Of a stretch of DNA of 64,000 nt, positions 1-11,890 are shown in pieces. This DNA is from Certhia americana (lineage: Eukaryota; Chordata; Aves; Passeriformes; Certhiidae): positions 63,184,069 through 63,248,068 of the forward strand of contig CM031857.1 of the NCBI GenBank assembly GCA_018697195.1. The letters are read 5' to 3'. Made by a program: the position numbers and the translations under genes. Each line of letters starts with the position of its first letter. Position 1 is the first letter of the stretch. Under the pieces are notes generated by a model that did not search any database, was not told where the DNA came from, and worked only from the letters and a program-made list of their open reading frames with translations.

Positions 1-936
1 TTCTTTTTTTCCAGAATTCTAAAACGTTGGTGCTCAATAGCTGTCCATCTCACACTGCCACATGTTCCAGTGTTAGCCAGCACATGAACAACAAGCTCCA
101 ATAAGCAACGTGCAAAACCACAGAATGCAGTGAGTTGTGCTAAAATCGTCTTCTCCTGAACTCTCTGCTGTTTAATATCATGCAGCTGGCATCCTCTTGC
201 TGAATGCACAAGAGCTTTTGAATAAGAAGGTAGAAAGGAAGAGGAAGAGAAACTTCCTTGGAGTCTGGCATTCTTCCAGAAAGCCAGGAAGAAAATTCTC
301 AGCATGTAAACACTATAAAGGAAAGTGAATGACAAAACAAAATGCACAATTGGGCTGATAAGTTCTGAATAATGAAACAAAACACATAATTATGCTGATA
401 AGTTCTAAATATATGGCATTCTTGGTCTAACTACATGACACTTGCACCTCACTTATGAGTCCTACAACTCATGCGAGAGGAAATTAGAACTTTATTCATC
501 AAAAAGTGAAATGTAACTTCACATAAACATATGGTTCAATGGAAACACAAGCAGCGAGATGAACTTGCTACCAGTAAAAAATGACAAAAAAACTGAAAAA
601 AAAGCTGAGCTACGTTATATCTAACCTTATCCATCTTTAAGTGACCCAAGGAAAAATATTATAGCCTCAAACAAGCAGTCACAGTTTAGAAAAGAAACTA
701 CAAAATTATTGTGAAATTAATTTTTTTTATTCAAAATGTGAAGGAAAAAATATTAAACAAAAATGGTTTTACTTTCATTCCATGAGGATAATAACTTAGA
801 CAGTGATCTCTCCTGAAGTGTACCCATCGGATCCAAAAACAGAAACTAGTTTTGTAACTATTATGCTATCTATTTATATGAAGAATTCATTGGGTTCAAG
901 AAATAAACAAAATCATTAATAACCTGAATTTAATTT
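1..936. other. AT-rich non-coding stretch, no gene seen
   Basis: This is unique-looking AT-rich sequence with short A runs, for example near 590-605 and T runs near 720-728. No open frame of note, no RNA gene and no repeat family is recognised. It ends where the ERV LTR begins. Confidence 0.6.
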
Positions 937-1518
937 TGTATGTTTTATCTGGGATAGAGTTAATTATCTTCACAGTAGACTGTATGGTGCTATGTTCTGG
1001 ATTTCTGACCAAAACACTGTTGATAACACCCACATGTCCTACATATTTCTAAGCAGTGCTTGCACAGCCTCAGGACATCTGCTTCTCACACCACCCCACC
1101 TCACCAATGAGGATGGGGGTACAGAAGAAGTTGGGAGGGGATACAGCTGACACTAAACTGACTGAAGGGATCTTCCATACAGCATGATGTCATGCTCAGC
1201 ATATAAACCTTGAGGTAGAAGAAGGAAAGGGGGACATTCAGAGTGATGGCATCTGTTTTCCCAAATCCCATGTGGCACATGGAGCCCTGTGTGCCTGGAG
1301 ATGGGCAAACACTCACCCACCCACAGGATGTGGTGAATGAATTCCTTGTTTTGCTTTGCTTGTGTGAGAGGCTTTTGCTCTCCTGTGAAACTAAATTTAT
1401 CACAATCTACGAGTTTTCTCACTTTAACCCTTTGGTTTCACTTCTCCCATCCCACTCTTGGGGAGTGATCAAATGACTGTGTGGGGCTGAGCTGCCTGCT
1501 GGGGTTAAACCATAACCA
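937..1518 (+). mobile_element. Avian endogenous retrovirus LTR (ERVL-like), probably solo
   Basis: The 582-bp segment matches, from end to end, a very common avian ERV LTR that I know from memory. It opens with TG at 937, followed by a stretch containing GGGATAGAGTTAATT. The middle carries CTTCTCACACCACCCCACC at about 1082-1100 and a TATA-like CATATAAAC around 1199. A promoter-distal block reads GAATTCCTTGTTTTGCTTTG near 1339. It ends in GGGGTTAAACC and a terminal CA at 1517-1518. These marks set the sense strand as plus. No gag, pol or env sequence lies on either side, so it is probably a solo LTR left by recombination. Flanking 5-mers (AATTT before, TCTTT after) do not match, so any target-site duplication has decayed. 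Several short frames within it on both strands are chance frames. The family name is an inference. Confidence 0.85.
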
Positions 1519-1550
1519 TCTTTTAATTATTCTGAAAACAGGTAAACCTT

Positions 1551-1600
1551 TTTGGTTTTTTGGTTTGTTTTTTTTTTGTTTGTTTGTTTTTTTTTCCTTT
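1551..1600. repeat. G/T-rich low-complexity tract (GTTT)n-like
   Basis: The tract runs directly after the LTR and consists almost only of T with spaced G or GG. It includes three consecutive GTTT units near 1578-1589. It is simple sequence with no coding content. Confidence 0.85.
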
Positions 1601-3457
1601 ATTATAATACAACCCCTTTTGTTTCATAAGTGGTTTTCTTTATTTTCAAGTCACCTTTGATGGTGGGGAGGAAGACAGATTCAAATTTAGAGGGAGTTTA
1701 GATGTAGTTTCAGCTACTAAGTGAAGCCAATAGCTTTAGCCATTTTTGAGGTGTACGCTGCTTTGTAATTCAGACATACAAAAAATGTTAACATTTTTAA
1801 GAAAAAATGTGTACATAAGGAAGCAAAATAAATCTGTTTAGTGTGGATGTTGCAAGAGAGCAGAAAATCAAGAACACCCTAAGTAGCTCAGAGTTGTTCC
1901 AGCTGAATCTATACTTAACGCTCTTAGAACACAACTCCATGTTCTGTCCGATCCATGTGTCCTATTTCCTGTCTAGGTTTATCAGGACACCAACAAGAGG
2001 AGTATAGGAAATGCTTTTCTGTTGCCAAAATACAAAATTTGCATCATATTGGGAATGTGCTCAGTGACATTTGCAGGGTTGATATGTCCCACACTACAAA
2101 TATATTCAGTATCTTGCTCCTGCTTCACAGTAAAGAGAAATTTGACAGTGGTGGAATGAGAGGGCTTATCTCTCTACTCAAGAACAAAGAAAGCCATGAA
2201 TGATTGCAGTAGTTGCTACCCAAGGATACATTCTTAATCCAATATATCTGAACAATCTATTAAAATGACCCAAGAAAGCACGGAAGGTTAGGCAAAGGAA
2301 GAACTATAAATTGATAGGTACGGTAATTTCTAAAGGTTCGAAAGGTTTCTAATCTTTTAACATTTAAGATTTTTTCTAGAACTGTAAAAATCTCAATAAT
2401 TAGTACTTATAAAGCCCACATAGCTAAATATGTGACACTGCAACAGGTGTTAGTTCACTTTCTCTCTATGAAGAGACAAAATTTATAAGCCTATCTAAAG
2501 AAAACTATAGCCATGAGGCATTGAATACAGATTGAGCTTTTCTTTGGTTAATCAAAAACCCACATGGTCTAGCTGAATAGGATAAATGGCCATATAAATT
2601 AATATCAGTATTTTAAGGCAGAAGGCAACATGCCTAAATGCTTTTCTTGAATATTATCAAATAAAAGAATGAAAGCTGAAATTAGCACTTCATTACTAAA
2701 CAGCTGAAGCCTTCTATACAGTAAGATCAAACAGACCTATAATAACTAGCATTGGATACTAAATTGCATCTGTAATATAATATATGCAGTCATGTATATA
2801 TGTATTATGTCTTCAACAGATGGCCCAGGTCAAATCTAATCCCAAATCTAAAATACCATATAACTTAGGAAATCCACATACGATCAAGAAATATTGCTCT
2901 AGACCAATATAGTCTACTTTGGTAAAAAGAACCACTAGAAATAGACTGATATCAGATCATCTGTACTATTAGTGATTAAAATTGGAAACTCTGAATCTAC
3001 AACTGGTGACTCATGTGTTAGCTTTATCAAAACTAAGCATATGAACTTTCAAAACTGTATCAACAGAGTCAATTTACAATGAGTCAGCAAATTGAAAGTC
3101 CATCAAATAGAACAGCTAAGGAAATAACAGCTCTATGGATTTTAACAAAGAATTTACTTCCCATTTCTTACCAAATAATGATATTTAGTTTTATTGTGCA
3201 CTTACTTTACATGCCAAATAATGACAATTTCTAATGGAAAATTTCTCAGAGGTACCAAGATCTCAACAGATCATGTCCAATGTTTTTATCCTACACAACA
3301 CAAGGTAATGGATGAGTAAGTAGATAGGTAAAAGGATAGGTACAAAGCATTATTATGTGTGTTCAAATAAATGTCCATGCATGTCAATAAAGTTTTGTAG
3401 CAATGCTGCTTAATGACAGAAAGTCTTCTAAGTAGATGTTAAACACAAATTAAAAAG

Positions 3458-3476
3458 AAAAAAAAAAAAAAAAAAA
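3458..3476. repeat. Poly-A run of 19
   Basis: An uninterrupted run of 19 A, extended by further A-rich sequence on both sides. It could be the tail of an old retroposon or plain homopolymer expansion. No retroposon body is recognised next to it. Confidence 0.9.
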
Positions 3477-4706
3477 CAAAAAAGAAAGTCTGGGACACGT
3501 AGGATGTTGTCCTTTGGTAACCTTTGGTTCTGAGGATGAAAAATTGAGATTCGTCACCCACTTGTACAGTGACTAATGACCTAATAAATTTACAGACAGA
3601 TGAATGTAGAATTCTTGATTTCTCTTTAAAAAGGAGGTTACAGACTAAATGAATTATTTTAATAAAATAGGGAATACAATAAAACACAATAAAAGCCATA
3701 AATATTCCAAAAGGACTGTTTGCAACAGCTCTACCCAACCCTTATAAACGTAAATGGCTAACATAAATGACTGTTTACTGTGGTACAATTACTCATGAGC
3801 ATAAATACTTTCTCTTTTAGTAAAGGCAAATATTTTTAAAAACAAAGTAATTTCTAAAAGTTTTGTATTATAAGTCCTTTCACACATGAAAATTGTAAGG
3901 GATTATAGATTGTAGTACATGTTACGGTAAGAAAGAATTATTATCCTTCATTACTTTGAGCAGGTAATTTCATTCTTTCTTCTCTCCTTTGCCTTTCTAT
4001 TCTTCACCTATGAATCTTATTTTCTTGTAAGCTCTTTGAAGAAGGAATTATTTATATCTGTACTTTAATTCTCCAGTATTGACTGGGGACTGCAGGAACA
4101 ATTGTAATGCAGATAAAACAAATGGATATACAGATAGTCACAGCTGAAAGTGTCATACCTACACTAATCCTACAGTTAACTATGAAGATGCTTCTTGGTT
4201 TAGAGCAGGTGTAACAAGAAAACTGATCTTCCTTTTGTCAAAAAACTATTAATTTTTAATAGTTTCTAAAGTTCATACAGATTTACTTCATTTATTGTCC
4301 TTATCACTCCATTCCTCCCTTTCTGTCTTCACTTGCCTGCTTTCTGTCCCTCTACAACATATTGCTACTGTAGGAGGTATTCACACTCTCTAACTTTAGT
4401 CAACTAATTTAGGGCTCTGAATCACCCTCTTTGAGTGCCTACATCTCAAAGAATATGACTATATATGGAATAGACATTTTTAAACTCAGGTGTTCTAATA
4501 TGTGTTTTTTTCAAACACCCAAAGTAGCTTGGCCTAGGTGGTGTAAATACTCCACTGCATAAAGCAGTGCCTGCCTGTCAACAGCAAGCAAATTTATTAA
4601 GTAACCGGGTTACAGGTAATTTTTACACGAGCTTGTCACCTCACTTTCCTTTTTTCTCTCGTAGATTTAATGCAGCAAGCACACTATCTGTAGCAAAGTA
4701 TAAAAG

Positions 4707-4728
4707 AAAAAAAAAAAAAAAAAAAAAA
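4707..4728. repeat. Poly-A run of 22
   Basis: An uninterrupted run of 22 A. The flanks carry no recognised retroposon or processed gene copy. Confidence 0.9.
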
Positions 4729-5533
4729 GAAAATTCTAAATTCAAATATTATCTACTCGTGGAATTCACTACAATTTGAAATATCCATAGAATTTAAAAA
4801 GCAAATGCCTGCTCAATAAATTGCTGCATTCAGCCAAGGAGGCTGCAGCTGTGAGTAAGACAGTACATCAGTCCCACGCCTAACCACATCTTGACCTTTC
4901 TTTTGAGACTGTCAACAAAGGTGCCAATTAGAGCAATGATTTAGAGCAACACATTTTGCGTTCTGCTAAACAAAACTGTTACCAAGGGGATAAAGATCAC
5001 ACATTTTGCTTAATACTGGATGCCTGATTGGCTCAATACAGATCTTCCACTGACAACCACTTTAGTAAGCCTCAAGATGAGAAGCAGGTAAGTGCACCAC
5101 CCACACACTTTTCTTTTGATCTCTTGGGACACAGAAAAGCTTATACTGTAAATATCTGAAGGATTTCCTGGTACATTGTTGATTTTGTTTAGCTTATTGT
5201 CTCTCACACACAAACTCAGTCATCTAAGAACTTACTAAATTCTTTTTATATCAGGACGATGCTAAAACTATTTGTTTCCACATATCTCAACTAATACACG
5301 GCCATAAATTATGCATCCTAATTCAACATAATGACAGCTGCAAGCCAGGTACTCAAACTTAGCTTCTGAAAGCCTACCCTTCAACCAAGCCATTATAAAA
5401 GGCTTAAGCAACATATGAATCAACTATCAAATTCTTTGTTTAAAGATGGTGAATAAGATAAGATGATGAGAGAAAAAGAAATTTTTTTCTGTCTCACAAG
5501 CAAAATGAATGCATGCAATTTTGATAAAACTTA

Positions 5534-5573
5534 AGAGAGGCTTGATAGAGGCTAGAGAGGATTGATAAAAACA
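5534..5573. repeat. 20-bp tandem repeat, two imperfect copies
   Basis: AGAGAGGCTTGATA begins at 5534 and AGAGAGGATTGATA begins at 5554, a period of 20 bp with one mismatch in the first 14 bases. The second halves of the two units diverge. Confidence 0.7.
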
Positions 5574-6207
5574 ATGTATAGTTGAATATGAACTGTTCAT
5601 AGCATAAAAGAAGTGAGTTATGTACCAAGAGTAGGGAAAATATTATGATACAGTCTTAATTATAAGATTAAGCTTTATCTTGGAGTTCCATTTTCAGGAT
5701 ACATGTTGATGATCTCACAAACAATATAATAGAAAGATGACAAATCTATTTTGAATGCATAAGAAAATCTTTAGCTGGCACAGGCATATAAAGAATTACT
5801 TTGAAAGAAGTCAAGCATTTCTATATGTGGTTCACTAAACTTAAAAAAAACCCCAAAACATATATCTAACAATTATTATTAATTCATATATTTCTAAGTT
5901 CAATCAAAATAAGTGGAACTAGTTTTACTCAACGCAACATTGCTTGTCCATCCTGATCAGTTCTTCTTCCCTCACAGCAATTACTATGAACTGATCATCT
6001 AAGGAGAAGCACAGGATACGGAATGACACAAGATATGTCCAAATAGGTTTTCAGTACAAGAAGTATTTCAAACTGAATCTTTATTAAGGCATACAGACTG
6101 ACATTCATGATAGCCCTACTTACTTGGGTTTACCAAATCCTGAGAGGTGGGAAGAACTTACATAACATACTCTACTTTAAATCTCATATTTCTCAGTTAA
6201 TTTTATT

Positions 6208-6230
6208 AAAAAAAAAAAAAAAAAAAAAAA
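6208..6230. repeat. Poly-A run of 23
   Basis: An uninterrupted run of 23 A in AT-rich sequence, with no adjacent recognised retroposon. Confidence 0.9.
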
Positions 6231-7261
6231 TTAAAACATTGGGCTAAAATTTACAAGGCAGTTCAGAGATGATTGCATGCAAACTAGTTACTGCTGCATT
6301 AAAATTCTTTTACAGTTAGGCACAGGATTAACAAGTTTCTTTACCACTTGTCTCTTTTTTAAAATAAGTACTATATCTTTTGGGTGGCGGGGGGTGGTTT
6401 GCGTTTTTTTGGTCTTATGGTGAGAAAAAGTGTATTGTGTAATAGCGAGCTATGATGTAACCATGATTAACACTTCTATCTGTACTTTAAATCTTTAATT
6501 GCTTTCTTAAAACCAGCCTGAGACAAAAAAAAAAAAAAAACCCTCAATACTTTGAAAATACATATAGTTTTGATGTTATAAAAAGAAGCTAATTGAACTG
6601 ATTTTTCTTTTTTTAATTTTAAAGAAAAAAGACTGTACAAATTTTGTTGCTTCTCTCTTTGAGGATTTTCTTCTCCCCCTGCCTCCTGCAGCTCTAACTT
6701 ACTATTGCATGAACAGAAAGATGTTATACCTGCCTAATGGAATATGAATTGGAACTTAAAAGTTAAAGGCTAATCTGATTTCACTGTTCAAAATCAATAA
6801 AATCTGAAATTTAAGAAAAACAGATGAACAACTAAAAACAAAATAATGAGTGAAACTATTACACCTACCATTGCTTGGATATGACAAGGCAGTTAACTTC
6901 TATTGAGTTGCCCACTAAAGACCCGTCTTTAAAATAAAAATATTACTCATTCATAAGAATAGAATTCTGATTCATAGAATCGTTTTTTTACAAAAATAGA
7001 GAGATAAATACAGCATAGAAATCTTCAGGCTAGAGAACATTTTGAATTCTATTTATGTTCTTTTTTGATAAAGTTTTACAATAAATGATCAGTTGAGGAT
7101 ATATCCCAAAAGTTTCCAATACTGTATTTCATTTCTATAAGAAGGAAAGATTAAGTATTTCCACTGACTCAGCCCTGGGTTCCATACCAATTGGGAAAAT
7201 TCAAAGGAGGCACTCTAAGAGTTATGTTTTCAAAAGGCAATATGTTCTATGAATGAACAGC

Positions 7262-7296
7262 ATTAACACACCTGTTGATGTTCACAGGTGGTTAAT
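7262..7296. repeat. Inverted repeat of 13-14 bp arms with E-box cores
   Basis: The left arm at 7262-7275 reads ATTAACACACCTGT and the right arm at 7284-7296 reads ACAGGTGGTTAAT. The arms are reverse complements apart from one extra base in the left arm. An 8-base loop separates them. Each arm holds a CACCTG/CAGGTG E-box next to an ATTAA sequence. It could form a hairpin or act as a paired transcription factor site; neither is shown. Confidence 0.75.
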
Positions 7297-7747
7297 GATA
7301 CACTAATATACTTAAAAGAATACTTAATATGGAAGACAGTGATATGGACATCTTGTGCATGGCAAGATCTGAGTATCTTGTGAAATCTAAGTATAAGGAC
7401 AAGTTTCTTTTATTAAAATTCATCTAGAAGAGCATTTTCTTGTCTAACAGATAAATGACATGATACCTTGTATGATACCTGTCAAATACCTGATTTGATA
7501 TATTCTCCATTTCTCAAAGTCGCATTGGTATAGAAAAAAAGTATTTGAAGTTAATGTAATAATTAATGTATCTGTCCATCTAGTTTTAGTGTTTTCAGCT
7601 GTTTTCTTCTGGGAGCCATATGTAATTCTGCTCTGAGAGATTTGACTTGATGGTTTAAAGATCACTGTTTGTCTTACATAGAAAAGTATAATTAAAAGTG
7701 TCAGAAAAAAGTCAATGTCTTTGAGAAATAGAGTGCCATTATAATTA

Positions 7748-7805
7748 AAAAAACCAAACTAAAACAACAAACAAAACCAACCATCAAAAAAAACCACCCC
7801 AAAAT
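7748..7805. repeat. A/C-rich low-complexity tract
   Basis: Almost every base is A or C, in irregular CAAA and CCAA units. It is one of several such strand-skewed tracts in the window (see also 11161 and 24652). Confidence 0.8.
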
Positions 7806-8122
7806 GAAAACCAGCAAAATCCAAGTGATTTGGGAGTGTTCATAAAAAACATCTTTCCAACAGCATTTTTGTCATATTTGGATGAAATCTGAGTTCTACT
7901 TTAATAAAAAGCGAATTTCTGTCGGTTTTTACTGATATGATTTTTAAGTGATATTGTAAGAACTGAATATAAAAATTGCATATATTTATATCTCTGTGAT
8001 TTTATATATGTGGAAAATCCCTAGTAAGTGCACCAAAAAATTTTCCCTTGATCAAGATTTTGATCAATATAGGACAGCTGACTATCTTACACACATACTT
8101 CTATGGCTGTAAACTTCAGATG

Positions 8123-8141
8123 AAAAAAAAAAAAAAAAAAA
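8123..8141. repeat. Poly-A run of 19
   Basis: An uninterrupted run of 19 A followed by CC and more A-rich sequence. No retroposon body is recognised upstream. Confidence 0.9.
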
Positions 8142-11100
8142 CCAAAACCTACATTCAGAAAGGTTAACTTTTATGCCTCATAATTCTATTAGTTTGCTTA
8201 GAAAAAAAAAATCATAATTATATTACGACCTATATGAAATTGAAATACAGAGGTACCAAAAACACCACCCAATCCTGCTCCAGTAATTACGTAAACTCTT
8301 ATGATCCAAATTTGATGTTTTTCTTGTCACAGATTTCAGATTGAAACTGGACTTTCCAGAGAAATGAGTATTTTAGCCAATATCATCCTTAACAGTTTAT
8401 TCCCACTGTGATATTTCACTTACTATCTTGTACATTAAAGTATTAACCACTGATACCACTCCCCAGAAAGCAGTCATTACTTGGAACTAACAGCATGGAA
8501 GGATGGAAAGTATTAAAACATTTTATTTGAAAAATGCAGTGTCTCTTATGGGTTCTGATATCCCAGTACACTGGGGAACATAGGTGGATGCACAGCCTTT
8601 TAAGGAAAGTAGAGAACAAATAAGCGTTTCTAAAAATGAAAATCTGAATATATTCAAATCAATCCTTATATAGGTTCTAGAGAAAAAAGAAAAGAAAAAA
8701 ATCCTGCAAAGAAAGAAGTACAGATTCTTCCCTGCAATGGTTTAGTGATACAGGTTTATTTCAGACAGCATTTTAATACTTATTTATTGATATATTTTAT
8801 CACAATGGGTTTACATGAAAAATAGTGGGCTACAGGCTTTGTTTAGTGAGTAACAGCTTCCTAGAGGTGTTGAAAAGTATTGTGACATTCTTCCAAATGA
8901 AAAAGCACCATTGAAAAGGCATATATTTGTCTCTTAATACTACCTGAATGTACACCCATTTTAAGATATATATTAATCCACAGCAATTGCAAAGCACAGA
9001 TATTTTCAATACGAAACCAGCACCAGGCACAGCATTGTCACTGTTTTCCATATGCATTGTTTCCACAAAACTCTGCCACCAATCATTTAACATTTTCTTA
9101 GGTTTGGCTGACAAACTGTAAAGACTGACATAACTTCTTATTAGGTTGCTGCGTATTTTGCAAATCCATTGTGAAAAGTATTCAGCTTTGAATTGTTGCA
9201 GTGAGCTCACATTTTTGGTGTCATTTTTTCCTCTAAATTAACTAAATGACGCACAGTATAGTTTCTGTTCTTATAGCTGATGCAGAAGTGTCATTAATAT
9301 AGCATTATGTTCACTAATAGATGTGACTGTACAGTTTATGTTCTATCTCTGTCACTTTCTTATGCTGCACAAGCCCAGTGGCACTCTCAAAATTAAGTGA
9401 AGAACACTGAGTTTTCTTCCTATTCTTCTTTCAAGTAAGAAACTCTATATTTTTGATTGTGTTATATTATACTGGAAATTTTTTGTGTTACTATGAATGA
9501 GCAAAAAGGTCACAGTGGCAAGTTTTACTGTTACTCTCTTATAATTCTGCATCCTATATTTTACTGTATCAAAGTAGGTAAAAAGGAAAAATAATAGATA
9601 TATAGTATAAATACTCTTATACACAGAGATATATATGTGTGCATATATATATGTATGTATAATTGGTCCAATTGCTCCATAGTTAGCCATAGATTATATT
9701 CCATATTCCATCAGGCACCAGCACTACTTATTGAGGGGTTACTAGCATTTTCACAGGCTCATTCACAAATTGATAACTGTTGTCACCTGTTAACTTTTGT
9801 GAACCTCTGTTCCACCCAAAATAGTTTGGATTAGGGTTGGGTGGACTACAGTACAGAAAATACTAGATTTATGTCAGATAAAACTATGGGAATATCACAA
9901 GGAGTTCTTATAGCTGTCCTTATAGTTCCTTTACCAAACAGGTAGGGTCTGAGTTGCAGGTGTCTGATCACATTTTCAACCAATATGTTCAGGATCTCTT
10001 TTTGTGTCCATTCTTAGTTCAAGGCAGTGGCATGCATCTGTGCAAGGTGTCCCAAGCAGTCTGAGGAGCCTTCTCTGTGCAAGCAATCTTCTTGGTGAAG
10101 AAAGGTGGTGAAGTCTGTTGCATACTGTAGGCAGTCAGGGTTGATGAAGCACACATAGACTCTCTCAGGGAGAGGATGGAGAACACTTGAGAGAAAGAGA
10201 GAGAGACACCAGGAAATAAGCAGGCCTAGGGGAGGTCAGGATGTATAAAGCCTCAAAATAAGTTTGCCCTTCCCCTTTCCAACAAGAACTTTAGATATTC
10301 CAAATATGAAAATATCTTGAATCATATCATATTGTGAAAGATAGTCTTGAAAATTAACAGCTGTCTAGACCATACTACTAGTTTGCTTTTTCCTTATTTT
10401 CACACAAAGTCTTAGGTATAAGAAGTAGACTCATATAATTCTGCCTATTTGGACCGGTTATGTTCCTGGTTTTCAGTTTTGTCACCAAGACAATTCTAAG
10501 AATCATTAAATTCTTATAAGAATAAGCACAGAATAAGAATTGGTATGTTAAATGCTTGCTCCCATCTTGATTTTGAATGTGTCTGCCCAAAATGATGAAT
10601 TAATTACTTTTCCATTCTCTGTCCTTAATTTCCATATCTGTGGTTACAAAGAGGATAGTGTCTCTCAAATATTTAGCTTTAATTGTGAAGGCAACTTGGC
10701 CCTTAACCTTGTTAGAGTAATTGAATAAATGTGGCAAGAACAATGTCCCTCTCAAGAGACTCAGTCTCCATCTCAGTCAGAGACTAAGTAGTTTTGGGAT
10801 AGGATGTAAAATGAAGCAAAACTTTTCTCAAAGATTAAAAAAATCAAAAGCATATATATTCTTAATTTTCACTAAAGCAAAAACTCAACAGCAGGGTGCT
10901 TCAAGGAACTATATAAGGACCAAGTGTTCAAAATGTATTAATGTTAAAAAAAGAAGTGAACAGCAATTCAGCAAAATTTACAAAAAACAAGAAAATCCAA
11001 GTATTATCCAAAATCCAAAATTTAGACTTGTTACCTAAGTCTAAATAAGCCAGGAAACCTGAGAGAAAATTGACTCAGGGAGATGGGTGACCACCTTAAA

Positions 11101-11160
11101 AGATGTGAAAATCCTTTATTTAAATGCAAAATAAGGTCTACTGAGAAAACAAACTATCAA

Positions 11161-11240
11161 ACAAGGAAAACAAAAACAAAAACAAAAAACAACCAACCAA
11201 CCAAATCCAAAAACCCAATACCAAAAAGAAAACAAACCTG
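11161..11240. repeat. A/C-rich tract with (CAAAAA)n and (CCAA)n units
   Basis: The tract moves from CAAAAA-type units to three CCAA units near 11191-11203 and then to irregular A/C sequence. It contributes a lysine- and threonine-rich open frame, which is an artefact of composition. Confidence 0.8.
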
Positions 11241-11458
11241 TAACAGATTCTTTTTTTTTTTTTCAGAGATCTCAATTACTATCACCATCTTAGGAAAAAC
11301 ACCTGAGTCTCACTGCAAACAGCTCAATGAAGAATCCTGTCTGATGAGCAGCTGCAGTCAAAAAAAGCACATAAAATTTTCAGATGCATAAGAAATGAGG
11401 TAGGGAATAAGAAAGAAAATATGTCATCATATGAATCAATAATTTTCCCTTCTCTGGA

Positions 11459-11890
11459 AGAGTGTAAAGTACTGGTCACCCTATCACAAAAAGATATTAC
11501 TGAATTAGAAGGTATTCAGAAGAGTGATTGTGATAATTGGGCATATAGAGAAGCCTTCATTTGAAAAGACTGAAAAAAAAAAAAGAATTTTAAACCTAAA
11601 AAAAAAAAAAAAAGGATGAATAAGGACGGATATGATGAAAGTATAAAAAATGGTAAGTGGCAAAGAGAAAATAGATCAGGAGCTTCTGTAGTCTCTGCGT
11701 CTCATAATTCAGGAACAAAAGAACAGTAAGTGAAAGTGAAAAGCAGCAGCTCCAAATCTGATAAAAGGACATACTTTCTAATGCAGCACATAATTAGATT
11801 ATGGAATTCAATGCCACAGGATGTCACTAATGTCAAGACCTTACCAAGAATCAGAGAAGGACTTGGCACTTACAACTCTTGATATTCTTG
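11459..11890 (+). mobile_element. Old, diverged CR1-family LINE fragment
   Basis: Ordered matches to the 3' part of old CR1 elements are visible. They include CTGGTCACCCTATC with an AAAAAGATAT block near 11472-11496, then a TTCAGAAGAGTGATTGTGATAATTGG-like stretch from about 11515 that resembles the segment ending the reverse transcriptase ORF. GGATATGATGAAAGTATAAAAAA follows near 11626, and a TGGAATTCAATGCCACAGGATGTCACTAA-like block near 11800. The last block is the signature 'W-N-S-L-P-Q-D-V' region of CR1. Two poly-A expansions near 11573-11614 interrupt it. It is far more diverged than the copy at 16410, so it is an older insertion. It is non-coding today. Confidence 0.65.

Larger units (their letters stand above)
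1519..11440. other. Long AT-rich non-coding stretch with homopolymers
   Basis: About 9.9 kb hold no gene that I can support. A G/T-rich (GTTT)n-like tract lies at 1551-1600. Pure A runs of 16 to 23 bases lie near 3458, 4707, 6208, 6525 and 8123. There is a 20-bp tandem repeat at 5534, an inverted repeat at 7262-7296, an A/C-rich tract at 7748-7805, an AT dinucleotide tract at 9629-9660, and a second A/C-rich tract at 11161-11240. The segment 9800-10280 is more complex and could include an old, unrecognised repeat, including a GA-rich patch near 10190-10210. The remaining sequence looks unique. Confidence 0.55.
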
